This document shows positions 10,841-22,398 of a stretch of DNA of 34,014 nucleotides, piece after piece (within the stretch, counting starts at the first letter, position 1; each line of letters starts with the position of its first letter). Made by a program: the position numbers and the translations under genes. The stretch is taken from the NCBI GenBank assembly GCA_015499995.1, contig JADNRV010000444.1, forward strand, positions 1 through 34,014, in the 5' to 3' direction. The DNA is from Flammula alnicola (taxonomy: Eukaryota; Basidiomycota; Agaricomycetes; Agaricales; Strophariaceae). Below the pieces are notes generated by a model. It made no database searches, was not told the origin of the DNA, and saw nothing but the letters and a program-made list of their open reading frames with translations.

Positions 10841-12427
10841 ATGACTATCCACACACCCAGCACGATGAAACCAGACGAGGTGGCCTATCTTATGGTGCAA
10901 CACGGCATCAAGAAGCACAGAGACCGTTACGAGGCCGTCTTCCTCAAGGCTGTGAGCGTTTTATCCATAATAATGTTCTACGCTACCTGACATGTTTTTG
11001 CAGTTTATGGCAGGTGCGATGCTTTCTTTCGGAGGCCTGCTATCAGAAGTCTTGCAGGGAGGTGCAGCGGGCCTCACTGCCTCCAACCCGGGGATCGTAA
11101 AGGTCCTGGGAGGCTTTGTCTTCCCAGTCGGTTTGGTGATGTTCGCCATCTCACACCTGTCATATTTGAATTCGACTCTGACTGCGCGTAATCTCTTAGG
11201 ATCGTGTTGCAAGGTCAAGAACTCTTAACGAGTAACATGATGGTCAATTCAACGTCGATTAAAAATAATGCCAATAAAAATTTACGAGGTTTCTACAGAT
11301 CTTTCCAATGGCTGTCGCGAAGCGCGCAATCCCGTGGTGGAGCTTGCCCCTTAACTGGCTTATAGGTTGAGCTTTAGCTTTGTTGCCTCATGAAGTATTC
11401 AAACTGATTTATATTTGTTCATAGTTTTCTTTGGGAACCTTGCTGGCAGTTTGTTCTTCGCCGCCATCCTTGTTCACTGTGAGCTTCCTTAATTAACTCG
11501 GCATGTCATGCGGACCTCCTAAGCCCTCCTCACTTAGATTCGGGCATTGTCTCAACGGATCCATACGCATCATTTATTAAGACGTTTGCTATGTAAGTTC
11601 GTCTAGCTCTACAAAATTTGTCGGTCATTTGATTGTCTTCACACAAGCCACAAAGCTCACGATCCACAATGGCACCAAATTTTCTTGCGAGGTATTGGGT
11701 GCAACTGGCTGGTCTCTGTGGCAGTATGGGTACGTCAACATCGTTTAGCGATATCGCCTCAAACCATCTGACCAGATTCACATATAATTATAGCAAGCGG
11801 CAGGAGCCAGAGATACAGTTTCCAAAGTAAGAGTTTTCCTTAAGGGGAAGCGACAAACCTCACCCTCACCCACCCATGTCAGATATTTGCGATTTGGATT
11901 CCAATTTGGGTGCGCCATATTAATGATTAACGATACGCAAATGCCTGACCACCTGCTATTTTTTAATAGATTTTCGTCGCCTGTGGATTTGACCATAGCA
12001 AGCACAACTTCCTTAGCGCAGTTTTCTGACACACCCTGACTAATATCTTTCTAGTTGTTGCCAATATGTTCTCCGTGCCCCTAGGAATCATGTTTGGGGC
12101 TCCTGTAAGCACCCGATCACCTATCCAACATTTCTTCCTCAGAGCTGACCGTTTCATCTAGCTCACAGTAGATCAATACATCAAGAAGTATGTACCACGC
12201 GCAAGCACGCCGCTCAAGAAGTGCTGACTCGTGTTTCATTTAGATCTTTGATTGCCTCGTTCATCGGGAACGTTGTGGGCGCATTGCTTGTCGGCCTGCC
12301 AGCTACATACATGTATCTCGGAGATTATCATGCAGGTGGCCTTCGAACGGCGGAAACTGGTGAGGTGGTGAACGACACTCCTCGTTCCATCAACAACAGC
12401 GACGATGGGGACAAGAAGCAAGGGTAG
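10841..12427 (+). CDS. Formate/nitrite transporter (FNT) family membrane channel
   Basis: Thirteen exons (10841-10951, 11004-11140, 11200-11242, 11299-11365, 11425-11478, 11538-11592, 11648-11729, 11794-11826, 11883-11909, 11970-11997, 12055-12104, 12162-12187, 12244-12427) give 298 residues, the normal FNT length, with about six membrane segments. Family blocks in order are FMAGAMLSFGGLL, GQELLTSNMM, VFFGNLAGSLFFAAIL, RGIGCNWLVSVAVW, WIFVACGFDHIVANMF and GNVVGALLVGLPATYMYLGDY. The family conducts formate, nitrite or related monocarboxylates as a pentamer in the plasma membrane; the substrate cannot be told here. Several exons are very short (26, 27, 28 and 33 nt). Intron 11998-12054 begins with GC, a GC-AG intron. 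The C-terminal tail is charged. The start is set by the Kozak-like ATG at 10841. Confidence 0.93.
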
Positions 12428-13043
12428 AACTATGGTGAAGTCTGTTTTATTCTTCTGTGGGAGTACATGAATGCTGAATGGCGACCTGTCTATCTCCCAT
12501 GCACATTCCACAACAGTGTCAGTTTTAGATTTGGGGTCTAATATTAATAGGTTTATCCTATCTACTATGTCACATATGCGCCTGAGTAATGATTTACCTG
12601 TTGAATCTGATGTCCATAGTCCCACAAACAAGTAAAATTGCAATTGCGAATCTTGAGGCATTTGTATCTTTTACGTTCATCAAGGGAGCAAGGCAGCCAT
12701 TTCTCTGTCACGTTCGACTACGGGCGCCTAAATAACCCCGTTTCTGGACATTACTAAAAGGAGTGAAGTTCAACGTTAACGTTCATGCCAATCGCAATTT
12801 GACCTTTAGCAGAGCGCATCCGACAAGAAAAACCCATCTCGATTGCAAACTCGATTTCCATTACGTTAGCGGCGAAGACGGAATCAACATAGTACGGCAC
12901 AATAACACGGGCGCTGCATTCTGTTGACACCATCAAACTTGTTCATGCACTCCTTATACATTCCACGAGAAGACACAGATGGCAGGGGGTCAATCTATGA
13001 TTACTCGGAAAAAATACAGCAAATACAATGTTTAATTTTATAG
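12428..13043. other. Convergent 3' region between FNT and HEM2
   Basis: The region should hold both 3' UTRs. A 60-codon minus-strand frame at 12754-12936 (MMVSTECSARVIVPYYV...) is open, but I recognise no family and it lies where the HEM2 3' UTR should be; I do not call it a gene. Confidence 0.4.
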
Positions 13044-14305
<1,262 letters not shown>

Positions 14306-15260
14306 TATTACAGCTAAACTTTGACGGTCTGCGGAGACCAGGACTTTTCGGCGGTGGTGGTGGGGAATGTAGATGGAAGTCGGGGAATGAAAGCAAAGGG
14401 GACAACTTTGCAACTTTTATGAGTATCAACCGGTTCGGGAAAAAGCGCCCATTGGCCCCGGCCTGGTCATTTACACGAAACGTGTCCTTTTCTCAGTCGC
14501 TACCCGTCTCCGGCTCAATCGCTGCCAACTTCAGGCATTCTGGTGGGATTCGCGGCGACGCCTTTGAAACTTTCCCGACCGCTAGATGGGGGTGGGTATG
14601 AAACTGAACGACGTCGTGGTAGGCCCTGGTAGGCCGTGTTAGAGACCGCATAACCGAGTCCGGGAAATGTCCAAATTTACCTTCCGAGATTCGAGAAGCT
14701 TGTTTGCTGGTTTTCCCATTCTATTCCTCACATGGCTTGCACATGGCTACAGGGCGGCTCCGACTTTCCAATGCCGCCAGCTAAGTGCGGTCGCAGAGAT
14801 AGATTACTCAGGCAACACAGAAATCTGAAATGTTTGCCGGTTTGCGCGCACCAATGTCGAGGGTTTTCTCGGTGCTATTTCCCCTTCAATTTGCCAGTGC
14901 TTGGTTGAGAAATCCATAGGTGCTTATAGCTCTCGAGGTCTATACCTGTCGACATCATGCCAGTTCGCATCCAATACTATAGCGTGCAGTCATGATCATC
15001 CTGTGCGTCTAACGAGCAGCTCGACGTCTATTAATAATCTTGGGATATCCATGGAGTTGCGCGATGCCATTGTAGGAGTGGTCACCGTCCGGTAATGATA
15101 ATATTGAAGGAGTCGCGTCTATAAAATGTTGCACTCCATCTATACCTAAATGATTATACAATTCGATAGCTAACAATTAGGGAGAAAGCACTTGCTCGAC
15201 TAAATATGCAGCACAAAAAAGAGTCCATCAGCTCATCTACGCGGTGGAGATGAAGCAGTT
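14306..15260. other. HEM2 upstream region; no gene seen
   Basis: The part near 14306 is the HEM2 leader and promoter; the far end is the 3' flank of the metallophosphoesterase. Open frames here are short and lack family resemblance. A small direct repeat of TGGTAGGCC lies near 14619-14637. I see no other feature. Confidence 0.4.
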
Positions 15261-17550
15261 CTATAAAATTGTCCAATTAATAATCATCCATACAACTACC
15301 GCCGGCCAAAAAACGCTGAGAGCGTCAGCCAATGTCGCCATCAGCCCGCCTCTGCTCCGCCTCCTAACCCTTAGGTTAGGCTCGCTGCCGAACCCAACGA
15401 AATCCCACAAGTTACGCAGCGATGTCCAGGATGGCACAGCTAACGATAGTCTTCTCCTGCGGCCTTTCAAGACGAATGTATAGGACCAGGACCAGGCCCG
15501 TCTCCTCGAGGACGACGAAGACCGCGACTGGGATGGCGCAGAGATAAATTCGGACGACACCGTACTGCGCATAGCGGATCCCGGGCCCTGCACGATATCG
15601 TAATCCTCTTCATCCCTCCCATGATTGGGTCCAACATAGGACCACTCGTCCTCCTCTCTCTGCCGAAGCGTATGCGCCTCCCGGCGTACTGCATATTGGG
15701 CAGGGTACATGGTATCATCGTCCTCTCCCTCGTCCTCTCCTGAGTACGGCAACGGCACCATGAACGTTGAAGGTGAGGATGAGACAGGGCTGCCAGGTAG
15801 TGACGCAACCAGATGCGTCGATGAACCCGATGGACTGTGTGGCGTGCGGAGGTATGACGGCAGACTGGGCCGTGGGCTCATAGGTACGATAGGTGAGAAT
15901 GGTGACCACGTCGCACTCAATTGTGCAGGATCTGCATGGGTCAATGGGTTGGGGCTGTTGCGCCCGCTGCTTCGCGGAGATGGGGGCAGAGAGACGAGAG
16001 TATCAAATCTCTTTAGAGGTATTGGTCGCCGCCGACGGAAGTTAAGAAAAAGTAAAATGAAGAGGGTAACGAGGAAACTGGGAAGGTATACAGACGTGTA
16101 TATCCGATATTGGTCGGGCAGAAGACATGGACGATCGATAAAAGAAGGGGAGCCTGGGTTAGCTATTTTGGCGGGATCGACAAGGGACAAGAGTTGGAAT
16201 CCAGGTCGTTTAATGTGGACAGACATGGAGAAAGATTTCACGGTAACCTCTCGGATGGAGTTAGACGGGTTGTATGCATCTTTCTGAGTACCAGGTACTA
16301 CATGAGTGTAATCGCAGTAGTCACGATTATCCGCGCTGATGATTTGGCAGCATTAGCACTTTGGAGGTTCAATGTGCATCATAAAAAGGTTTTACCTGAA
16401 TACGGCCAAGGGCTCCAAGCTTTGGAGCAAAAACGACGTAGTCTGCTTGCCCAGCATGCTTTGGTATCCACGACCTGCAGTTCTACGTATTCTTCCTTTC
16501 TCCCTAAGAGGACCACAATCCGCCATCTCGGAGCGTGACAGAGGAATATGACTGAGCAGGATCACATTTCCTGGGCCACCTAGAATGTAAACAAGCGGAA
16601 CCAGGAATTAGCACCCAAATTTCAGAAAGAACTAGATTGCCGACTTACGTTCCGAGAGTTCTTTGACGAAAGAAATGGGTCCGTCTGGAATTGGCTTCCA
16701 GTCATCGAAGCTAACATATTTAGCGTGTCGGTGATAATCCTCGTCGACAAGTCCTGGAGCATCCAGCCCAACGAAGGTGTGATTTGAGATAACAAAGTTT
16801 TGGTTCAGCGGGCCAAAGTTCTTCGTGTAGTATGAGCGAAGATTTTTTGAGATGGATGTGACAGAACCCATGCTATTTAAGATTAAGTCAGTTAATCTGG
16901 AAGCAATGTCCGAGCCAAAGAAACTACACACCCAACGTCATTATTTCCTGGTATATAGTACACAGCCGTACTGTGGTCCATTTCAAAAATCGACTTGAAT
17001 TTGTGCACCGCCTGCTCATACCTGATCCAGTTAGCACCCTCGGGAACTTGATATAGATAAATGACGCGCACTCACTCTCCGAGACTTCGTGATGACTTCC
17101 CATTGGCGAGCATATCACCCAAGAAGATGACAGCATGAGGTTTAAGTCGCGATGATACATGCCAGTTCTTGCGCGTATTCAACTCGAACATAATGCGGCG
17201 AATGGGGTTTGTCCACCAACTTCCCTCCGCCATTAGGATCGGATGCTGAACTTGGGTATCGGCAATGAGAAGAACATGTGTAGGCTTGACTTTCTGTCGG
17301 GAGTTCTACAGAGAGAGATTCGAATCAATTGGCTTGTACAAGCAACGCTAGGCAGACATGAATTATTTACGTGTACAGCATCGATGGCAGGCCAGTGACA
17401 TCCCGACAAACTCCAGAAGAAGGCGCCTAGCTCACCTGAGATGACAACAACCACCCATGAAAGTCTGAGGCCGTTAACGACGACGGCAGGAGAGTAGAGA
17501 TGGCTTCTTGTGGGCACGGTCGCCAGTGATTTCGGGCGAAATTCCGACAT
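15261..17550 (-). CDS. Membrane metallophosphoesterase, Cdc1/Ted1-like
   Basis: Six exons (17377-17550, 17076-17305, 16932-17021, 16649-16872, 16396-16579, 15261-16335) give 658 residues. An N-terminal membrane anchor (about residues 23-46) precedes a calcineurin-like phosphoesterase domain: THVLLIADTQ (D74), FLGDML (D122), PGNND (162-163), then LLSHIPLSR (H251) and YTHVVPGT. After REVTVKSFSMS come a second membrane segment (YLPSFLVTLFILLFLNF), a long Ser/Arg-rich cytosolic stretch and a C-terminal hydrophobic end (FWPAVVVWMIINWTIL). Cdc1/Ted1/PGAP5 relatives act in the ER or Golgi on GPI-anchor ethanolamine phosphate and in cargo exit. The usual DxH is DTQ and GNH is GNN, as in divergent fungal members, so the metal site may differ. 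The ATG at 17550 is the first before the anchor. Confidence 0.88.
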
Positions 17551-18339
17551 CGAAACACGGGATTTGGAAGAAAAGGTCCGCGTCACTTGGCGCCCTGAAA
17601 GCCACTAAGGCGGTTCGAGCCTTTAAAGGAGTTGGAATCGAGTTGGATTCGCGCCAGTCTCGAACAAAATGGCACCAGTGGAGATAGAAAGTAAAGTAGC
17701 AGCCTTGGCCCTTGTCTTCCGCGTTTGTCGCGGTGCCAAACGCGATACTGTGATGTTTGGTAACATTGGGTAAACCAAACATTGCCTCCATGACTTTTCC
17801 AGGATCCAATCGAGAGCCAACTTGACGTCTCTCTTCCTTATCAAGTGCGGAAAACTGACCTTTCCCTTCATTGAATAATCAACGTTAATCAACGTTCAAC
17901 GTTCAACTCTGTCAAAGGCAAGGCTCGATTCATGGACTTGAAGATCCCAGTCATCCCTCACGACTTACGAGGCTCCTAATTTTGTATCATAATCCATACA
18001 TTCGACAAGTTACCAGAGGTTCTGTCACGGTCCCCCAAAATTCCAATGCAACCAACTCTCTCGGGCATCTACTACCCTCGTTTGTGTCTGAAGGACCAGT
18101 CCTCTCTTAACCTTAAAAATTTGCACAAGAATGCTTTGTCGCTAGTTCCGCACGCTCCCCGTCGAATCGGCCAAGTAATCATGCTTGAAAGGTGCACTAG
18201 TGATATATCCAGTACTTAGCTTGCCCGACAGGTCAGACAGGCCCGAGCCTGAACGACGCTATAGCCAAACTGTTCCCGCATCGATATGAACTTAGATTAC
18301 CTCCACAAGTCACTGGGTCATTATTGCGCATGGTCTAAT

Positions 18340-18564
18340 GCCTCATGTCGGCGTGCCCTTAAACAGCGTTTCCGTGCTGGGTCCGGTGGGGAGCGATCAC
18401 CTGGGGTGAGCCTCAGCGGATGCAAAGGGCAGTCGGGGAGTTAGAGCGAAATGGCACTAGGGGCCAGAGGGTAGAGTACGCGTATGTAATGTCCAACATA
18501 AGGCCTCGCCTTGAAGGACCATAAATGGGATTCAAAAAAAAAAAAAAAAAAAAAAGCCTCATGT
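18340..18564 (+). mobile_element. SINE-like or retroposed segment with poly(A) tail and 9-bp flanking duplication
   Basis: The 9-mer GCCTCATGT occurs at 18340-18348 and again at 18556-18564. Between them lie 185 bp of unrelated sequence followed by an uninterrupted run of 22 A (18534-18555). Flanking duplication plus a terminal A-run is the signature of LINE-mediated retroposition. I see no clear pol III A or B box and no recognisable coding content, so it may be a SINE, a 5'-truncated element or a retroposed transcript fragment. Confidence 0.45.
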
Positions 18565-19111
18565 ACTGTAAGTATAGCCAGCTATGTATCATGATAACGG
18601 TGCAACCTCGATGGATTCCCAGCGCGCTCTTGTGTTCGCACAACCCTGCTCATTTTCTTTATGCTTTGGCCAATTCAATGTTAATGCAATACAGCAAGGT
18701 GTGACTCAATGAATGTCGCAACTATATTTACTCCGGCGCATCACTGGCAAGAGAGCGCCTTTCGCGCGCGCAGTACGACGGTGGTCTATGGAAGGGACCT
18801 TGAACCATAAATGCAGGGTGTGGAGCTCCTTGCTTGATTTCTAGGGCGGATAAGAACCTCGGGTATGACCGCACAGCATGCGTCGTTGCTTGTGGGCACC
18901 GTTACGTTCAAACTTAAAATAGGCGCCCGCGGTAATCTTTATATAAACCTTACGGTTTACCGTTCATGTGAGTGAGCAACGGTTAGCAACAATGGCTGAA
19001 CAATGCGGAGGATAACGTGAAATAAAATATAAGTTGCTATATATGGCTCATTCTAATGTTTTTTGAGCATTTTCGGAGAGGTGGGATCTGACAAGACTGC
19101 CTTACATGAAA

Positions 19112-19149
19112 TATTTTAAATATTGCTGATTATTTTAAATATTGCTGAT
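19112..19149. repeat. Perfect 19-bp tandem duplication
   Basis: The unit TATTTTAAATATTGCTGAT is repeated twice head to tail without mismatch, in AT-rich DNA about 390 bp upstream of the Ifi-6-16-like gene. It could be replication slippage; no function is evident. Confidence 0.85.
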
Positions 19150-19532
19150 TTATGAAGCAAGACATAAAGCCATTGATTACAATTTTTTCTGGTGAAACAC
19201 ACCTCTCCGCCAAGAAAAGAAAAGAAGAAAAAATTCACAAATCTTTGGCAAGGTGCATCGGGATCTTGAAAAAACATAGAGAAATGAGTTTAATATTTTA
19301 AAAATTCAATCATCTACAAATAAAGCAGTTATTCCATAGTAGTCAAATTTTCTGGTATTTTATGCATGTGAATTGGTGCACTGCACCTCAGAGTTAGAAT
19401 TTTTTCTGAACTTATGGAGCGGGAGGCATGGCCGGGCAGGGCACGTGCAAGATCTGTGATCGAGATATATCATATAACAGGGGACTACTAACTCCGTCTC
19501 CAACCCCCACTTTCACGCATACGAAATTCGAG

Positions 19533-20695
19533 ATGCGGATTCTTCCTTTTCACTTATACCTCTTTCTTTTGTCTTTGTTATCTCTAGTCCACGCTGCGCC
19601 CGATTTGGCCACCAATTGTAAGTTTTGTTTAGTCCAATGCCTGATGGTGGTCTCTTATTCTGCTATACAGTCGTTAGTCAATTCTACTGTAAATCCTACC
19701 AACCTTCGCACTCACTCTTAGCCTAATGTCATTGTTCGGCAGTGGCCTATGATTCCTTGTTTGCTGCCATAGCCCCTCCTCCCGACTTCGACTTTTGGAA
19801 GTCAGCAGAGGATTTGGGGGACAAAGTGGTTGGCTACATAACCAAGCAACTCGAGGAAGAAAAGATCAAGTACGCTGGCGCTGCAGACAAGATTCAAGAA
19901 TTCCGAGATTCCATGAAACATCTGGTCGACAGTGCTGCAGGACTTCACATTGGCCCTAATTCCGCCCTGGATAATTGCACCGCGGGCCTCGAGGACTTCA
20001 CCCAAATTCTATCAGTTGAAATCGACGCAGTGATCGAGAAATTGCAGTCAGAGCTCTCAGAACTCCTTCCGGAAGATCAAACGGAACGATACAAAAAGCG
20101 CGGAGCTGTCGTCGACTTTGCTCTTGACAAGATCGAAGATGCCCTCGTCAAGGCTTACAGCATCTTGGGCATAGCGGAAGCTGAGGCTCGAGAGAAGTTT
20201 AGCCATGTTAAGCCGCATATACGACATGTTGTTCTTGTTACTGGTGAGTTTAAACACATACCATTTTTCTCATGGACATCGACTTAACTCATACTTCCGG
20301 GGGGTTAAAATGATAGGAAATCTTGCCGACCACCATCCCTACGTTGTGGATCTTATTCTCTTCACTGGGGCTAGCATGCTCATTCCTGAAGGCCTATTTC
20401 TTCGACCCTTATTAAGGATATTTGGATTCGGGACCCTTGGTCCTGTTAAAGGTAGATCAACTTCTGTCATATACTGTAACCAAAAAGGCATCTAATGCCT
20501 TTTTCAGGATCTCCGGCGGCCTGGGCTCAACGTTTCTTCTTCAACGCCGCAGTCAAAGAGGGGAGCTGGTTTTCGAGGCTTCAATCCGCCGGAATGAAGT
20601 GGGTGCCTCCTGATCTGGGAAAGAAGATAGGTGTATTCCCATTGGAATTGGGGCTGGAATCATCGGCGGACTATCAGGATGCGGTCGATGATTGA
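19533..20695 (+). CDS. Secre­ted protein with C-terminal Ifi-6-16-like (ISG12) hydrophobic domain
   Basis: Four exons (19533-19617, 19743-20243, 20317-20451, 20508-20695) give 302 residues. MRILPFHLYLFLLSLLSLVHA is a clear signal peptide. Residues about 30-190 are a charged, probably helical region (AEDLGDKVVGYITKQLEEEK, DKIQEFRDSMKHLVDSAAG). A hydrophobic Gly/Ala-rich block follows, about 200-270: LILFTGASMLIPEGLFLRP, LLRIFGFGTLGPVKGSPAA and WSFSRLQSAGM-like text. This block resembles the Ifi-6-16/ISG12 family, which is expanded in mushrooms, where its function is unknown. The first ATG with a signal peptide sets the start. Intron 3 carries a perfect hairpin around its branch site. Alternative: an unrelated membrane-associated protein with a similar hydrophobic repeat. 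Confidence 0.72.
20482..20504 (+). repeat. Perfect 10-bp hairpin at the branch site of intron 3
   Basis: AAAAAGGCAT, a 3-nt loop CTA, then ATGCCTTTTT form a perfect inverted repeat. It lies inside intron 20452-20507; the 3' arm ends directly before the CAG acceptor, and the loop lies within the only CTAAT-like branch motif. Confidence 0.8.
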
Positions 20696-20777
20696 TGTTC
20701 CACCAGCAACCAATTTTTGTTACAACTTGTATTTCGCTCAACACTTGTAATCTTACTTCCTCCCGCTTCATCTTAAG

Positions 20778-20787
20778 AATAAATAAA
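20778..20787 (+). terminator. Poly(A) signal-like AATAAATAAA
   Basis: An AATAAATAAA run lies 83 nt after the stop of the plus-strand Ifi-6-16-like gene and before the convergent MBL gene, a normal place for a polyadenylation signal. Fungal signals are loose, so this is tentative. Confidence 0.35.
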
Positions 20788-20886
20788 TATTCGGCGTAAT
20801 GCCAATGGATAGATAAAGATACAACAGGCTCACGATCCGAAAGCGAATAGAATTGACTATCAACATTTCGTAGTTGAACCAGAGAT

Positions 20887-22398
20887 TTAGTAGGTAGGCT
20901 CGAACAAAGCCTTATCACTTTCTCTATCTCCTAACACGTCTACCTTCAGACCTACTCCAGCTGGTACACAGCCTTCTCCGAAAGCTTTCTCCAATGCAAT
21001 TTTCGCCTGGAATCCCGAGCAATGCATAGGAAGCACATACATTGGAGCGGGTCTCAATTTATTTGAAAGGAAGTCCACCGTCATTGGTATTCTTGGTCCA
21101 AACTCTGGACCGGCGAGGTGAAGGCCTCCAACGATCTACAAGGAGGATTATATCAACAAGTATAAAGGTTTGAGATGCTGGAGATGTACCATATAAATGG
21201 GCCTTTTAAATGTCTCAACGGCGTCCTTGACGACATTTACGATTCCTGCATGGGAGCAACTATGGCAGCGGGGAGACCGAAATCAACAAACTGTGGAGGC
21301 CTCGAACGTTTAACCAGTGAGCTTACGCGCTGAATATAACTAAGCCTTTGCCTGCGACATCAATCGCAGCGTATCTCTCGTCCATGATATGCTGTGTGCA
21401 ACAACCTGTGAGCATTGTTACAGAAGAAGTCGCAGTTACTCACACTCTCGTTAATCCACTTGCCATCCTTCGGACTGCCGTCCGCTGTGTCCTGCACCCA
21501 TCTCATCCCGCCAAGTATTCCAGCTTCGTATTCAGTAACTCTCGGAATTTCTCCGCTGACCCAGACGGTACCTCCAGCGACAGCATGGCCTTCGGGATGC
21601 TTTTCCAAGATGCCGCCCGCCTGTTCAATCAACTCAAATGTAGGGTCGGGCGGCAAGGCACATATGACTTTGTCATAGCTTGGTCCCGGAGCGATACCTC
21701 TTGCGATCGGACGATCTGGGTGCACGTCAACGGCGCAAGGAGTGTCAGCCTGAGCATTTGGAACTCCTTCCAATTTTGAGCGTCGTAAGTGAAGGAAAGA
21801 TAGCAAGCCTCCTGTATGATCGCTGTGCCAATGTGAAGTAATAATGCGCTCGATGCGTTCAATCGGAATCTGCATGGCGCTCACGTTCCGCACCAAGGAT
21901 TGGGAGTCGGGGCCAGTATCAAACAATACCAATCGAGACAGTTCCTCATCTGCGAGCGATGTTTCCTGATAGATGCAAATTCAATACCATCGAGTCGAGT
22001 CCCCATCGTGATCATAGGCGATCAGAGCGCAGACGCACAATTAGGGCGGAGAACCCGTGAGCACCTTCATAATTGATTTAAGCACAAAAAGGTTATCATG
22101 TTGTTAAGGACTTCGAGAAAACGACATGAACCTACCACAACAGAACCTATCGAAGTCGAGAATAGGGACACCTTTTACTTCATCAAAAACACCATGGTCA
22201 TGCTGCTGAATATGTTGCGGTAACTCGTGTGTAAACCCAGGAGGCAGTTTAGTCATCCTGATATATTTACACATATAAGCGTTGTGATACGAAGCATCTA
22301 CACCCTGCCGCAAATAGTAGAATAACATACCATTCGATGCAATTATCCACAAGGAATGTGATCGTCAACTTGTCCACGATCTTTAAAGCCGGAGGCAT
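20887..22398 (-). CDS. MBL-fold metal-dependent hydrolase
   Basis: Seven exons (22331-22398, 22136-22257, 22039-22064, 21446-21965, 21327-21405, 21190-21259, 20887-21135) give 377 residues. The metal-binding signature SHWHSDHTGG puts HxHxDH at about residues 117-122. Other family blocks are ITFLVDNCIEW, CGAHGFSALIE, VLFDTGP, the later ACSHAGIVNVV, YMIVGGLHLAGP and YVLPMHCSG, the last two with likely metal-ligand His. This matches cytosolic MBL-fold proteins related to archaeal 7,8-dihydropterin-6-methyl...phosphate synthase-like enzymes; the substrate in fungi is unknown. Start 22398 is the ATG nearest the first block; one further upstream exon cannot be excluded. Exon 3 is 26 nt. Intron 4 is only 40 nt and needs donor A|GTGTGA, as the stronger GTGAGT two bases on breaks frame. 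Confidence 0.88.

Larger units (their letters stand above)
17551..19532. other. Two-kilobase divergent intergenic region with insertion-like segment and repeats
   Basis: No gene is supported between the metallophosphoesterase and the Ifi-6-16-like gene. A minus-strand open frame at 17623-17892 lies upstream of the phosphoesterase start and shares no family signal. The region holds a SINE-like segment (18340-18564), a 19-bp tandem repeat (19112-19149) and an AT-rich stretch from about 19010 to 19420. The last 200 bp should contain the promoter of the plus-strand gene. Confidence 0.5.

Noticed and set aside
15261..16241. Stand-alone protein starting at 16241
   Set aside because: The start would be GTG, and the frame continues upstream through conserved phosphoesterase exons.
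15709..16287. 192-codon plus-strand open frame
   Set aside because: It is antisense to the metallophosphoesterase C-terminal exon, Arg/Gly-rich and without family signal.
19074..19209. Inverted repeat CGGAGAGGTG / CACCTCTCCG as ends of a small DNA transposon
   Set aside because: Only 10 bp match, flanks differ and no target-site duplication was found.
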